From positions 233,716-297,715 of the forward strand of contig NZ_AJTS01000049.1 in assembly GCF_000275725.1 (NCBI RefSeq): a DNA stretch of 64,000 nucleotides, read 5' to 3'. Shown here one piece after another: positions 44,626-53,078 of the stretch. Every line of letters starts with the position of its first letter. Positions within the stretch are counted from its first letter, which is position 1. The notes beneath the pieces are model-generated. The model had not been told where the DNA came from. It did not search any database and saw only the letters and a program-made list of their open reading frames with translations. The DNA is from Vreelandella stevensii S18214. Its GTDB lineage: Bacteria > Pseudomonadota > Gammaproteobacteria > Pseudomonadales > Halomonadaceae. The position numbers were made by a program, and so were the translations under genes.

Positions 44626-45362
44626 GGCGTGTGCTCCCGGCTGCGAAAGGTCAGGGTGTAGAAACACAAGGCGCCGCAGGCCGCCGCCAGCGGAATGGCC
44701 ACATTGCTCCAGCCTGCCAGAGTCAAGCCCAGTGCGGCCAGCACTGTACAAGTGGTGGCGGCCGCCCAGCGTTTGCTGGTAAAGCGCGGTGCCACCATGG
44801 TGAGGAAGAGCGCAGGCAGGGCAAAGGGCATGATGTCTCCCAGCAATGGCCAGCGGGCGGTGACGGCTTCGCCACCGCTGGCTCCGGCGATGGTACCTAT
44901 GATCCACACCCCCCAGGCCAGCAGCGACGCGCCCACGAACCAGCCAAAGCGCTTGGCCTCGGGGAGCTGCGGCAGGCGGGTGAGCGCCAGGGCAAATACC
45001 TGGTCGGTCAGGCCGTGCATCAGCCAGGGCCAGTGGCGGCTACGGGGTAGCAAAGGCGCCAGGTTCGGCCCATACACCACATGGCGCACGTTGATCAGCA
45101 GGGTCAACGCCACCACCAGCCACAGCGGCGCGCCAGCCGCGATCATGCCCACGAACAGAAACTGCGAGGCGCCAGCGTAGATAAGGGCCGAAATGATCGC
45201 GGCTTCCCAGGTCGTGAAGCCTGCCTGGGTCGCGACCAGGCCAAACGACAGCGAAACGGGCACATAGCCACCCAGCAGAGGGATGGCTTCGCGAACACCC
45301 TGAAAACCTGCGCGCAGGGCGGAATGCTGGCTCGTATCGGCTGGCTCGATCGACTGGTTCAC
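44622..45362 (-). CDS. azlC: AzlC-family branched-chain amino acid exporter subunit
   Basis: A 246-residue protein with seven or eight helices. GFQGVREAIPLLGGYVPVSLSFG at the N-terminus and LIYAGASQFLFVGMIAAGAPLW, then TLLINVRHVVYG, are AzlC hallmarks. With AzlD it forms the export pair. No divergent Lrp or AraC regulator is adjacent. The upstream gap of 145 bases should hold the promoter. Confidence 0.9.
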   Translation of the reverse strand: MNQSIEPADTSQHSALRAGFQGVREAIPLLGGYVPVSLSFGLVATQAGFTTWEAAIISALIYAGASQFLFVGMIAAGAPLWLVVALTLLINVRHVVYGPNLAPLLPRSRHWPWLMHGLTDQVFALALTRLPQLPEAKRFGWFVGASLLAWGVWIIGTIAGASGGEAVTARWPLLGDIMPFALPALFLTMVAPRFTSKRWAAATTCTVLAALGLTLAGWSNVAIPLAAACGALCFYTLTFRSREHTP

Positions 45363-45908
45363 GATGGCGTACTCCCTTGGCCGTCAGTAGGAAACGTTAG
45401 CCTGTCAACTATTATGACCTTCTGTCAGGGGCGTGTCATGCGTAGAGAAGATTTCCAGTGGCATCTTTCATGCATGGTCTGTAGCGAGTCTGCTACGAGG
45501 AAGCGCGATGTATTCATTAGCCATGCTCAATCCCGTTAAATCGATACTGCGCAGTGTGGCACTTTTGTTGCTGGGCAACGGCCTGCTCAACACGTTGCTT
45601 ACCCTGCGAGGCACGGCGGAAGGGTTCTCCAGCGCGGTGCTGGGAATCATCATGTCCGGCTATTTTGTCGGTTTTATCTGCGGCACCTGGGTAAGCGGGC
45701 GCTTGATTCGGCGTATGGGGCACATTCGTACCTTTGGCTTTTCCGACAAGCATGACCGCCCCAAGGTGATGATCTGGGTGGTGCTGCTGGCGGCCTTGAC
45801 CGCCGCCGCCATGCCCTTTGCACCCAGTCACGAGGTGCTGCTGGGGCTCTATTTTATCTGGGGTGGTTTGGCGTTTTCCCTCTATCCGCTGGCGGTAGCG
45901 CAGTTGAT

Positions 45909-46246
45909 CAAATTGCGCGTCAAACCTCGGCCTTTTAGGCCGGGGAAGGATAGCGCGGCATCCCCCAGGATGCCTTTGCTGACGTTTTGTACAGTGCTAT
46001 ACTACCCATGTCGACACGACCTACCGAGGGGCACTCGGAAAGTTACGTCTGTGGAGACGGCGTGAGACCTGGGGGATAGGCGTTGGTTCGTCACCGTAAA
46101 AATCCCCACGGGGACGTTTCGGCGATAACCAAGCCATTCCCTCGGGCAGCTGTCCTTGAAGCAGAAACCAGGAAGGTAACAACCTGGGAATCCCCTTCCT
46201 TTCCGCCGTAGGCGGCAGCGCAAGCTGAGGGAGGGGAGGATGTCAA
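45909..46246 (+). mobile_element. IS200/IS605-family remnant with omega-RNA-like end
   Basis: It sits directly after TTGAT, the target of ISDra2-like elements. A left-end hairpin CCTCGGCC/GGCCGGGG is at 45925-45945. A 23-codon frame at 46018-46080 ends EGHSESYVCGDGVRPGG, the typical TnpB C-terminus, so nearly all of tnpB is missing. The right end has TCCCCTTCC pairing with GGAGGGGA around an inner hairpin CCGCC/GGCGG, then GGATGTCAA, as in many IS605 right ends. No tnpA is present. Confidence 0.7.
45976..46003 (+). promoter_or_regulatory. Sigma-70-like promoter inside the IS remnant
   Basis: TTGCTG, a 16-base spacer and TATACT. Transcription from here would cover the tnpB tail and the right-end RNA structure. 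Confidence 0.5.
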
Positions 46247-46398
46247 CTTCGATGATACCCAGCGCGACCTCTTTGATGACCCGAGTTTTTATGAAGAGGA
46301 TGAGCGTGAGCGTTTGGCGAGGCTGGTGAAAACATCCAGCGGGTAATACGCGAGCGTAGTTGAGAACATCGTGGGGAACCGTCGTGGGGAGGGCGCGC

Positions 46399-46431
46399 GG
46401 GGGAGTGGCGGGGGGCAGCCGCCACTCCCCC
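46399..46431. terminator. Hairpin at the end of sstT
   Basis: A perfect 13-bp stem GGGGGAGTGGCGG/CCGCCACTCCCCC with a 7-base loop, ten bases beyond the sstT stop. No T tract on either strand. Confidence 0.6.
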
Positions 46432-46441
46432 TAGCAAATGC

Positions 46442-47665
46442 CTACGCGCGCCTCGCCTCTTGCGCCCGGCAGGCGGCAGCCGTAAACAGCACGTCGGTGG
46501 ACGAATTGAGCGCCGTTTCGGTGGAGTCCTGCACCACGCTGATGACAAAGCCAATGGCCACGGCCTGCATGGCGACTTCGGTGGGTATCCCGAACAGGCT
46601 CGCCGCCATGGGAATCAGCATCAACGATCCACCGGCCACGCCAGACACACCGCAGGCTGCCAGGGCCGACACCACACACAGCAGCAGAGCAGTGGGGAAG
46701 TCCACGGCAATGCTCAGCGTATGCGCCGTTGCCAGAGTAATGACGGTAATGGTGATGGCGGCGCCGCACATGTTGATGGTGGCGCCCAGCGGAATGGAGA
46801 TGGAGTAGGTATCGGCATCCAGCTTGAGGCGACGGCACAGTTCCAGGTTCACCGGGATATTGGCCGCCGAGCTGCGTGTGAAGAAGGCGGTAATGGCACT
46901 GCCGCGCAGGCAGGTGAACACCAGTGGGTAGGGGTTCTGGCGGGTGACCAGATAGACCAGCAAGGGGTTGCTCACCAGGGCCACGAACAGCATGCAGCCC
47001 ACGATGACCCCCAGCAATTGGGCATAGTTGAGCAGCGCCTGGAGTCCGGATTCAGCCAACGTGCCCGCCACAAGGCCAAAAATGCCTATGGGGGCCAGAC
47101 GAATCACCAGCGTCACGATGCGGGTAATGGCACTGGAAAGGTCTTGCAGCGCTTGGCGCGTGGTATCGGCCGCCTGGCGCAGCGCCAGACCCAGCGCAAT
47201 GGCCCAGGCCAGAATAGCGATGAAGTTGCCTTCCATCAGCGCGCTGACCGGGTTGGTAATTGCGTTCAGCAGCAAATCACGCAGCACGCTAAAAATGTCG
47301 CTGGGCGGGTTGCCGTCTACCTGGCCGGCATCCAGCGTCAGTTCGGTCGGTAGCAGGAAGCTGGCGGCCACTGCAATCAGCGCCGCGATCAACGTGCCAC
47401 ACAGGTATAAAAGCAGCACCGGGCGAATATGCGTGGGCTGGCCCTGACGATGGGCCGAGATAGCCGCGGCAACCAGCACGAACACCAGAATGGGGGCGAC
47501 GGCCTGCAGGGCGGCAATGAACAGTTGGCCCAGCAGGGCAATATCGCTGGCGACCGTAGGGGCGAGCAGCGCCAGCAGCACCCCCGCAATAATCCCCATC
47601 ACGATCTGGGGTACGAGCCCCCATTGTAACAGTGGTCGGAAGAGGGCAGTGGCGGTAGCTATCAT
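46442..47665 (-). CDS. sstT: Sodium/serine-threonine symporter SstT
   Basis: A 407-residue member of the dicarboxylate/amino acid:cation symporter family, close to the 414 residues of E. coli Sst[20 protein letters not shown] is the SstT form of the re-entrant serine-rich loop, followed by [21 protein letters not shown] and [16 protein letters not shown]. It imports serine and threonine with sodium. ATG at 47665 is preferred; the extra 22 residues upstream are not membrane-like. Confidence 0.9.
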   Translation of the reverse strand: MIATATALFRPLLQWGLVPQIVMGIIAGVLLALLAPTVASDIALLGQLFIAALQAVAPILVFVLVAAAISAHRQGQPTHIRPVLLLYLCGTLIAALIAVAASFLLPTELTLDAGQVDGNPPSDIFSVLRDLLLNAITNPVSALMEGNFIAILAWAIALGLALRQAADTTRQALQDLSSAITRIVTLVIRLAPIGIFGLVAGTLAESGLQALLNYAQLLGVIVGCMLFVALVSNPLLVYLVTRQNPYPLVFTCLRGSAITAFFTRSSAANIPVNLELCRRLKLDADTYSISIPLGATINMCGAAITITVITLATAHTLSIAVDFPTALLLCVVSALAACGVSGVAGGSLMLIPMAASLFGIPTEVAMQAVAIGFVISVVQDSTETALNSSTDVLFTAAACRAQEARRA

Positions 47666-47922
47666 GACGGAACTCTCAGGTAGTGGGTGCAGATAGTAGG
47701 TGCAGTAGTCGGTGGAGCCGCGAGCTGGCAAGCCGCCAGCCCGTGCCTGAAAGGGGCAGTATTCTATCAGCTACGCAGAAGCTGTGGGGGCTGCAAAAAA
47801 GCGCCTAGGGCTATCTCGAAAATGGCGGGCCAGAGATATACTGCTATTAGCGTCTTGGTTCGGTGTCAGCAGGCCTGGTGCGCTAACGTGGTTTCCTCCA
47901 AAAAAACATCAGGGATATACCC

Positions 47923-48252
47923 ATGCGTATCAAAGTGTGGCTCTGCTCTTTACTGCTGCTGTGTGGCTCGTCGTTCGTGATGGCAGGCGACTACTATGTG
48001 GATATCACCAATCGTACCGGATACACCATCTATTACATGTACGTGAGCCCAGCATCGTCTTCCAGCTGGGAAGAGGACGTGCTTGGGAGCGATGTGTTGA
48101 TGAATGGTGATACCCAGCGGGTGACGTTGACGGGCTATCGCAGCCCTTACTTCGATATTCGCCTGGTCGATGAGGATGACGATAGCTATACCTTCTGGAA
48201 CATCGATGTATCGCGCCAGGATATCGTGGTCACGTTGGAGCATCTGGACTAA
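47923..48252 (+). CDS. Small secreted beta-rich protein of unknown function
   Basis: A 109-residue protein with a signal peptide cleaved near VMAGDYYVD. The mature part is a likely beta sandwich with VDITNRTGYTIYYMYVSP, SSWEEDVLG and YFDIRLVDEDDDSYTFW. Similar small proteins occur in many bacteria without a known function. It is a single gene; AGGGAT precedes the ATG. It is convergent with the gene at 48321. Confidence 0.7.
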   Translation: MRIKVWLCSLLLLCGSSFVMAGDYYVDITNRTGYTIYYMYVSPASSSSWEEDVLGSDVLMNGDTQRVTLTGYRSPYFDIRLVDEDDDSYTFWNIDVSRQDIVVTLEHLD

Positions 48253-48285
48253 AAAAAACGGCTTGCGCTCAGGGGGCGCAAGCCG
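48251..48285. terminator. Terminator between convergent small genes
   Basis: A 10-bp stem CGGCTTGCGC/GCGCAAGCCG preceded by eight A residues on +, giving a T8 tract for the - strand gene. Confidence 0.8.
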
Positions 48286-48320
48286 AAGTAAGCCTTGTAG
48301 GAAACTGGGTAGTCAGTGCA

Positions 48321-48641
48321 TCAAGCCACGGCGACAGAAACGGATGACGTCGCTTTCATCGCTTGATTAGCGGCACTGGAAGATTCAGCGTGCTGTGCGG
48401 CGCTCAAGGTCGCCATGTCGGCATAGGCCTTTTCGGTAAGCGTGACGACCTCCGGAGAGGTGCCCCATTTCAGCAGCATGTCATCGATGTGACGTTCTGC
48501 TGCTTCGAACTGGCCGCAATGGCAGAGCAGCTTGGCGATGGTGTAATCGCACTCGGGAGTGTCGAACATTTCTTCCCTGAGTTCGCGAATGGCCAGTTGC
48601 AGTCCTTCCTGAGAAATATCGGTCAACTGTGTAAATGGCAT
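48321..48641 (-). CDS. Unknown small helical protein (TPR-like)
   Basis: A 106-residue protein with AAGGAG before ATG 48641. The helical pattern LQLAIRELREEMFD, TIAKLLCHCGQFEAAERHIDDMLLKWG and VVTLTEKAYADM resembles tetratricopeptide-type pairs. The C-terminus is Ala/Ser-rich. No catalytic motif and no family name can be given. A longer reading from 48686 lacks a ribosome site. Confidence 0.6.
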   Translation of the reverse strand: MPFTQLTDISQEGLQLAIRELREEMFDTPECDYTIAKLLCHCGQFEAAERHIDDMLLKWGTSPEVVTLTEKAYADMATLSAAQHAESSSAANQAMKATSSVSVAVA

Positions 48642-48830
48642 GCCACGTCTCCTTGTGAATGCTAGTGATCGCCCTTGAAGGGCCATCTTCCCTTGCTGTA
48701 TCAGCAGGTTGATGCGTCAAATTGCTCTGTGGTAGCTATTTGTACGCGTCTTGTACCAATTGAGAGTAATACAGGGAGAGACGAGAATCAATCGCCGTGT
48801 GGCAGGTAAGGAAAAAATCATATGAATTAA

Positions 48831-48859
48831 AAAAATCCCCACGCGGCAGGTGGGGATTT
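48831..48859. terminator. Terminator of the small membrane-protein gene
   Basis: A 10-bp stem AAATCCCCAC/GTGGGGATTT flanked by A/T runs, 30 bases past the stop of the gene at 48889 on the - strand. Confidence 0.75.
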
Positions 48860-48888
48860 CAGTGGTGCTGTGGGTCGCTGGCGATGGG

Positions 48889-49065
48889 CTAAAACGTCAT
48901 CATGGCCAGTAGTGTCATGGCGCAGCCCAGGAAAAACGCGCTGGTGGCAATGGCGAGCGTATCGGGCTCTTTGGCTTTTGCGCGGCTACGTTTCTGATCC
49001 ATAAGGTATTTTTCTAAATGCTCACGGCTTCCTGGCTGTGTGCCTTTATAAAGATGTTGTCGCAT
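48889..49065 (-). CDS. Small single-pass membrane protein
   Basis: A 58-residue protein with a strong GGGAGG site before ATG 49065. A basic N-terminus (MRQHLYKGTQPGSREHLEKYL, KRSRAKAKEP) is followed by one C-terminal helix (LAIATSAFFLGCAMTLLAMM). It is probably a tail-anchored inner-membrane protein of unknown role, with its own terminator. Confidence 0.6.
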   Translation of the reverse strand: MRQHLYKGTQPGSREHLEKYLMDQKRSRAKAKEPDTLAIATSAFFLGCAMTLLAMMTF

Positions 49066-49219
49066 CAGCTTACCTCCCTCAGGGTGGGTAATGTGTGTGA
49101 CCCCCTCTAGCAATACTGCGGTAGCGCTTTGTCAGTGCTTGTTGTCACACTGTGTTCTGTCTTGAAAGCATAGACCATGGCGTCACGGAATAATTCATAA
49201 AAGCTATACAAAATGTTAA

Positions 49220-49849
49220 CTATCGTGTCATGTCATCGTGATGGCGCAGGGTCCAGTAGCCGCCCCACAGCCGCGTTGCCGTGGTGATCAGGCAGGCTGC
49301 AGCGAACAGGTACGCCAGCCAGGGGAAATGGTCGGGAAACAGGCAGAACACGATCAGCGCTACCACGGTTTCCGTGCCTTCCGTCAAACCCTCCAGGTAA
49401 TAGAAAGCTTTTTGCGGAAAATGCGGGCGTTCCACCTGGTGTGCTCGAGCCGCAATCGCAAACGCCAGAAACGACGTGCCTGTTCCAATGAAGGCAAACA
49501 GTAACAGGGCCGCGGGCAGTGCGTTTTGCGCCGGGGCTGCCAGCGCAAAGCCTAGTACCACGGCGGCGTAAAAGACGAAGTCCAGCCCAATGTCGAGAAA
49601 CCCGCCTGCATCGCTTTGTTGCTGGCCAAGCCTTGCCAACGCGCCATCCAGGCCGTCGCCGATGCGATTGAGCACGATGGCCAGCAGCGCCCAGCCATAA
49701 TGCTCGAAGGCCAGCAGGGGCAGGGCCAGCATACCGATCAGAAAGGCCGCCAGGGTCACCTGATCCGGGGTGATGCGGCAGGCATGAAGCGCGCGGGCGA
49801 ACCAGCGTAGCGGAGGGTGGGTCAGGGGCATGGTAAAGCGGTCCAGCAT
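49220..49849 (-). CDS. CDP-alcohol phosphatidyltransferase family protein
   Basis: A 209-residue membrane protein with the family motif DG-x2-AR-x8-G-x3-D-x3-D: DGLDGALARLGQQQSDAGGFLD then IGLD. About six helices. It transfers a phosphatidyl or similar group from a CDP-linked donor to an alcohol acceptor at the inner membrane; the acceptor is not identifiable. It is not next to other lipid genes, and pgpA is 7 kb away. Confidence 0.82.
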   Translation of the reverse strand: MLDRFTMPLTHPPLRWFARALHACRITPDQVTLAAFLIGMLALPLLAFEHYGWALLAIVLNRIGDGLDGALARLGQQQSDAGGFLDIGLDFVFYAAVVLGFALAAPAQNALPAALLLFAFIGTGTSFLAFAIAARAHQVERPHFPQKAFYYLEGLTEGTETVVALIVFCLFPDHFPWLAYLFAAACLITTATRLWGGYWTLRHHDDMTR

Positions 49850-50120
49850 GGGTGAACTCCTGAGCGGGGTGGGGCTCAGCCTGGAGCAGTGAAACGGATT
49901 TGTATACCTTGATTCTCTGCGGGCAACATCTTAGCCAATGCTAATAATTACGACCAAAGTGTTTAGACTTTGGTTGTAATTGCCGTCAATTTACTGGACT
50001 AATGGCTTATGGCAGTGAATAAAGGGCACCTCAAAAAAGCCAGACGCGCTGGCACATTTGTCCTTGGGTTGGCCCACACGGCGCCCATTCGTTCACCCTG
50101 ACTGCGAGCGGTACTTTACA

Positions 50121-51776
50121 ATGCGCAGAACTGCCACGATGACGCTCTGGGACTCCCTTTGGCATTCCCACGACCAAGCAAAAAACCTCCTCATGTGTGC
50201 GCTGCCCACTTCTGGCACGGGCAGCGCTGGGCGAGGTGGTTCCTCTGACGCACAGCCAGGCAATCAGCCTCCGCGTCCGCCCGCCTTCAACACGGCGCAA
50301 AAAGTAGGCCTGGTGCTAGGGCCAGCTCTCTTTGCCTTTGTTTTGCTGTTTTTCCATCCGGCCGACCTGAGCTTCGAAGGGCGCATGGTGCTGGCCACCA
50401 CGCTGTGGGTTGCCGTCTGGTGGATCACCGAAGCGATTCCGATCCCGGTCACGTCGCTATTGCCCATCATCCTGCTGCCGATTACCGGCGCCCTGGATGG
50501 CAATACGGTGACGGCGGCCTACGGTAACCCGATCATCTTCCTGTTCCTTGGCGGCTTCATGATCGCCCTGGCCATGGAAAAATGGGATTTGCACAAGCGC
50601 ATTGCGCTGTCGATCATTTCCATTTTGGGCACCAGCATCAACAGCATCGTCTTTGGCTTCATGGCGGCCACCGGCTTCTTGTCCATGTGGGTATCCAATA
50701 CCGCAGCGGTCATGATGATGCTGCCGATTGGTACCGCCATCGTCTTCCAGGTAACGGAAGAGCTGAAAAAGAGCTCGGAAGACCACAGTGCCGAAATCGA
50801 CAAGTTCAGCAAGTCGTTGATTTTTGGTGTGGGTTACGGTGGTACCATCGGTGGCCTGGGCACCCTGATCGGCACCCCGCCCAACATCATTCTGGCCGCT
50901 ATCGTCAGCGAGCTGTTTGGTGTCGAAATTTCCTTTGCGGGCTGGCTGATGTTTGCCTTCCCGGTGGTGGTGATTCTGCTGTTCATCGGCTGGATCATGC
51001 TGACGCGCTTTATTTACCCCATCAAGCTGGCCAAGTTGCCGGGTGGCCGTGCGCTGATTCGTAAGGAGAAAGAGGCGCTGGGCAACATCTCCTTCGAAGA
51101 GAAGGCGGTGCTGGGGGTTTTCCTGTTTGCAGCGTTCTTCTGGATCACCCGTTCGTTCCTGTGGCAGGGGCAGATCATCAATATCCCGGGTATCAATGAC
51201 ACCATGATCGCGATTACCGCGGCCATTGCGCTGTTCCTGATTCCTTCGCCCTCCAAAGGCGGCTGCCTGCTGGACTGGAGCGTAGCGAAAGACGTGCCCT
51301 GGGGCATTCTGCTGCTGTTCGGGGGTGGCTTGGCCATTGCGGCGGGCTTCGGCTCTTCGGGCCTGGCGTCCTGGATTGGCGGTCAGATGAGCGTTCTGGA
51401 AGGCGTCAACTTCCTGCTGGTGATTCTACTGGCCACGGGCATGGTGCTGTTCCTCACGGAAATCACCTCGAACACGGCTACGGCCACGATGATTCTGCCG
51501 GTACTTGCGTCGTTGGCGCTGGCGCTGAACATCCACCCCTTCGTACTGATGGTACCTGCGGCCATGGCGGCCAACTGTGCCTTCATGCTGCCGGTGGGCA
51601 CGCCGCCCAACGCGATCATCTTCGCCACGGGCAAGATCAAGATCATCGAGATGGTGCGCAATGGTTTCTGGCTCAACATCATTTCCATGCTGCTGATTGT
51701 GGCCGCGGTTTACTTCCTGTTGCCGGTACTCTGGGGCGTGGACTTGACCACATACCCGGACGCGTTCCGCAACTAA
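50121..51776 (+). CDS. DASS-family sodium/dicarboxylate symporter
   Basis: A 551-residue SLC13/DASS transporter. EAIPIPVTSLLPIILLPITG, MWVSNTAAVMMMLPIG (the SNT motif), GTIGGLGTLIGTPPNIIL, then the second SNT (LTEITSNTATATMILPV) and PVGTPPNAIIFATG are diagnostic. It imports C4-dicarboxylates or related anions with sodium. The first 55 residues form a soluble Ser/Gly/Pro-rich tail. Start choice is uncertain: ATG 50121 and 50139 and an upstream start at 50058 all have weak sites. Confidence 0.88.
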   Translation: MRRTATMTLWDSLWHSHDQAKNLLMCALPTSGTGSAGRGGSSDAQPGNQPPRPPAFNTAQKVGLVLGPALFAFVLLFFHPADLSFEGRMVLATTLWVAVWWITEAIPIPVTSLLPIILLPITGALDGNTVTAAYGNPIIFLFLGGFMIALAMEKWDLHKRIALSIISILGTSINSIVFGFMAATGFLSMWVSNTAAVMMMLPIGTAIVFQVTEELKKSSEDHSAEIDKFSKSLIFGVGYGGTIGGLGTLIGTPPNIILAAIVSELFGVEISFAGWLMFAFPVVVILLFIGWIMLTRFIYPIKLAKLPGGRALIRKEKEALGNISFEEKAVLGVFLFAAFFWITRSFLWQGQIINIPGINDTMIAITAAIALFLIPSPSKGGCLLDWSVAKDVPWGILLLFGGGLAIAAGFGSSGLASWIGGQMSVLEGVNFLLVILLATGMVLFLTEITSNTATATMILPVLASLALALNIHPFVLMVPAAMAANCAFMLPVGTPPNAIIFATGKIKIIEMVRNGFWLNIISMLLIVAAVYFLLPVLWGVDLTTYPDAFRN

Positions 51777-51832
51777 CCCGGTGTGTCGCCGCTGGCTCCT
51801 CTGGTGGGCCAGCGGGAAGCCACCAGGCTCCG

Positions 51833-51857
51833 GCCCCGCCCTCGTGCGGGGCTTTTT
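51833..51857 (+). terminator. Rho-independent terminator
   Basis: A 7-bp stem GCCCCGC/GCGGGGC with a 6-base loop and T5, about 55 bases after the DASS gene. Confidence 0.8.
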
Positions 51858-51929
51858 GTGCTCGGCGTTTGTGCGTCGTGGGTCATCAGGTTGGTATGAT
51901 GCGGTCATACTTTCTGGATCGAGCCTGTC

Positions 51930-53078
51930 ATGCGACTACTTCATACCGCCGACTGGCATTTGGGTCGGCTGTTTCACAATCTCTCGCTGCTGGACGACCA
52001 GCGTCATGTCCTGCAGCAGCTGCTGACGATCATCGACCGTGAACGTGTGGATGCGGTGCTGATTGCTGGCGATATCTACGACCGCTCGGTGCCTCCGGCG
52101 GCGGCGGTGACCCTGCTGGATGACATACTGGCCGAGCTGTGCGAGCAACGTGGCCTGCCGGTCATCATGATCTCTGGCAATCACGATGGCGCCGCGCGGC
52201 TGGGGTTTGGGGCGCGTCATCTGCGCCAGGCCGGGTTACACATCCTCACCGATTTAGCCACCTGCGATCAGCCGGTGACGCTTGCCGTCGATGGCGTGAC
52301 GGTGGATGTCTTCGGCATTCCCTACGCCGACCCGGAGTACGTGCGCAGCGCGTTTGGCGCCGACGTGCGCGATTTCGATGCCGCCCACCGCTACCTGCTG
52401 GAGCGTATTCACGCCCAGCGCCATCCCGCACGCCCGGCGCTGCTAATGAGCCATTGCTTCGTGGAGGGCGGGGCGGCCAGCGACTCTGAACGCCCGCTCA
52501 CCCTGGGCGGTGCGGAAAGCGTTGCCTGGGAACCCATGCAAGACTTCGATTACGTGGCGCTGGGGCACCTCCATGGCCCCCAGTATCGCGGGAGCGAGCA
52601 CATCCGCTATAGCGGCTCGCTGCTCAAATACAGCTTCTCCGAAGCCAGTCAGCGCAAAGGCGTCACGCTGGTGGATCTTGATGCGACTGGCGTCACTCGG
52701 ATTGAACAGATCCCATTACTACCCCGCCGTGAAGTGCGCGTATTGGAGGGCGAGCTGGATGCATTGATCGCCCGGGGGCGAACAGATCCGCAGGCGGATG
52801 ACTATCTGCTGGTGCGGCTTACCGACCGCCACGCGATACTCGACCCCATGGGCAAGCTGCGTGAGGTGTATCCCAACGTCCTGCATTTGGAGAAGCCCGG
52901 CATGTTGGAGGCCCGTGGCAGTCAGCAGCTTGACCGTGAGCGGCTGACATTCAGTACGCTGGATATGTTCAGCGACTTCTTCGCCCAGACCAGCGGCGAG
53001 CCCATGACGGATCAACAAACCGAGGCGATAAGCACTCTGATAGGCGAGCTTAGCCGTGACGAAGAGGCTCAGGGATGA
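51930..53078 (+). CDS. sbcD: Nuclease subunit SbcD
   Basis: A 382-residue Mre11-type metallophosphoesterase. The phosphoesterase motifs are HTADWHLG at 5-12, GDIYDR, GNHDG, SHCFVEGG and ALGHLHGPQ. With SbcC it opens hairpins and trims protein-blocked DNA ends. The gene overlaps sbcC by four bases. Family length is about 400 residues. Confidence 0.94.
   Translation: MRLLHTADWHLGRLFHNLSLLDDQRHVLQQLLTIIDRERVDAVLIAGDIYDRSVPPAAAVTLLDDILAELCEQRGLPVIMISGNHDGAARLGFGARHLRQAGLHILTDLATCDQPVTLAVDGVTVDVFGIPYADPEYVRSAFGADVRDFDAAHRYLLERIHAQRHPARPALLMSHCFVEGGAASDSERPLTLGGAESVAWEPMQDFDYVALGHLHGPQYRGSEHIRYSGSLLKYSFSEASQRKGVTLVDLDATGVTRIEQIPLLPRREVRVLEGELDALIARGRTDPQADDYLLVRLTDRHAILDPMGKLREVYPNVLHLEKPGMLEARGSQQLDRERLTFSTLDMFSDFFAQTSGEPMTDQQTEAISTLIGELSRDEEAQG

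Larger units (their letters stand above)
45508..46346 (+). pseudogene. MFS transporter pseudogene (YcaD-like), deleted and IS-interrupted
   Basis: ATG at 45508 follows GAGGA. The reading runs through TM1-TM2 (LLLLGNGLLNTLLTLRG, GYFVGFICGTWVSGRLIRRMGH), then jumps at about codon 77 to SDKHDRPKVMIWVVLLAA, which in full-length relatives lies some 170 residues later. It continues through GLAFSLYPLAVAQLI and is cut at 45908 by an IS200/IS605 remnant. A 31-codon acidic tail (46251-46346, FDDPSFYEEDERERL) is probably the original C-terminus. A functional transporter is not possible. Confidence 0.75.
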
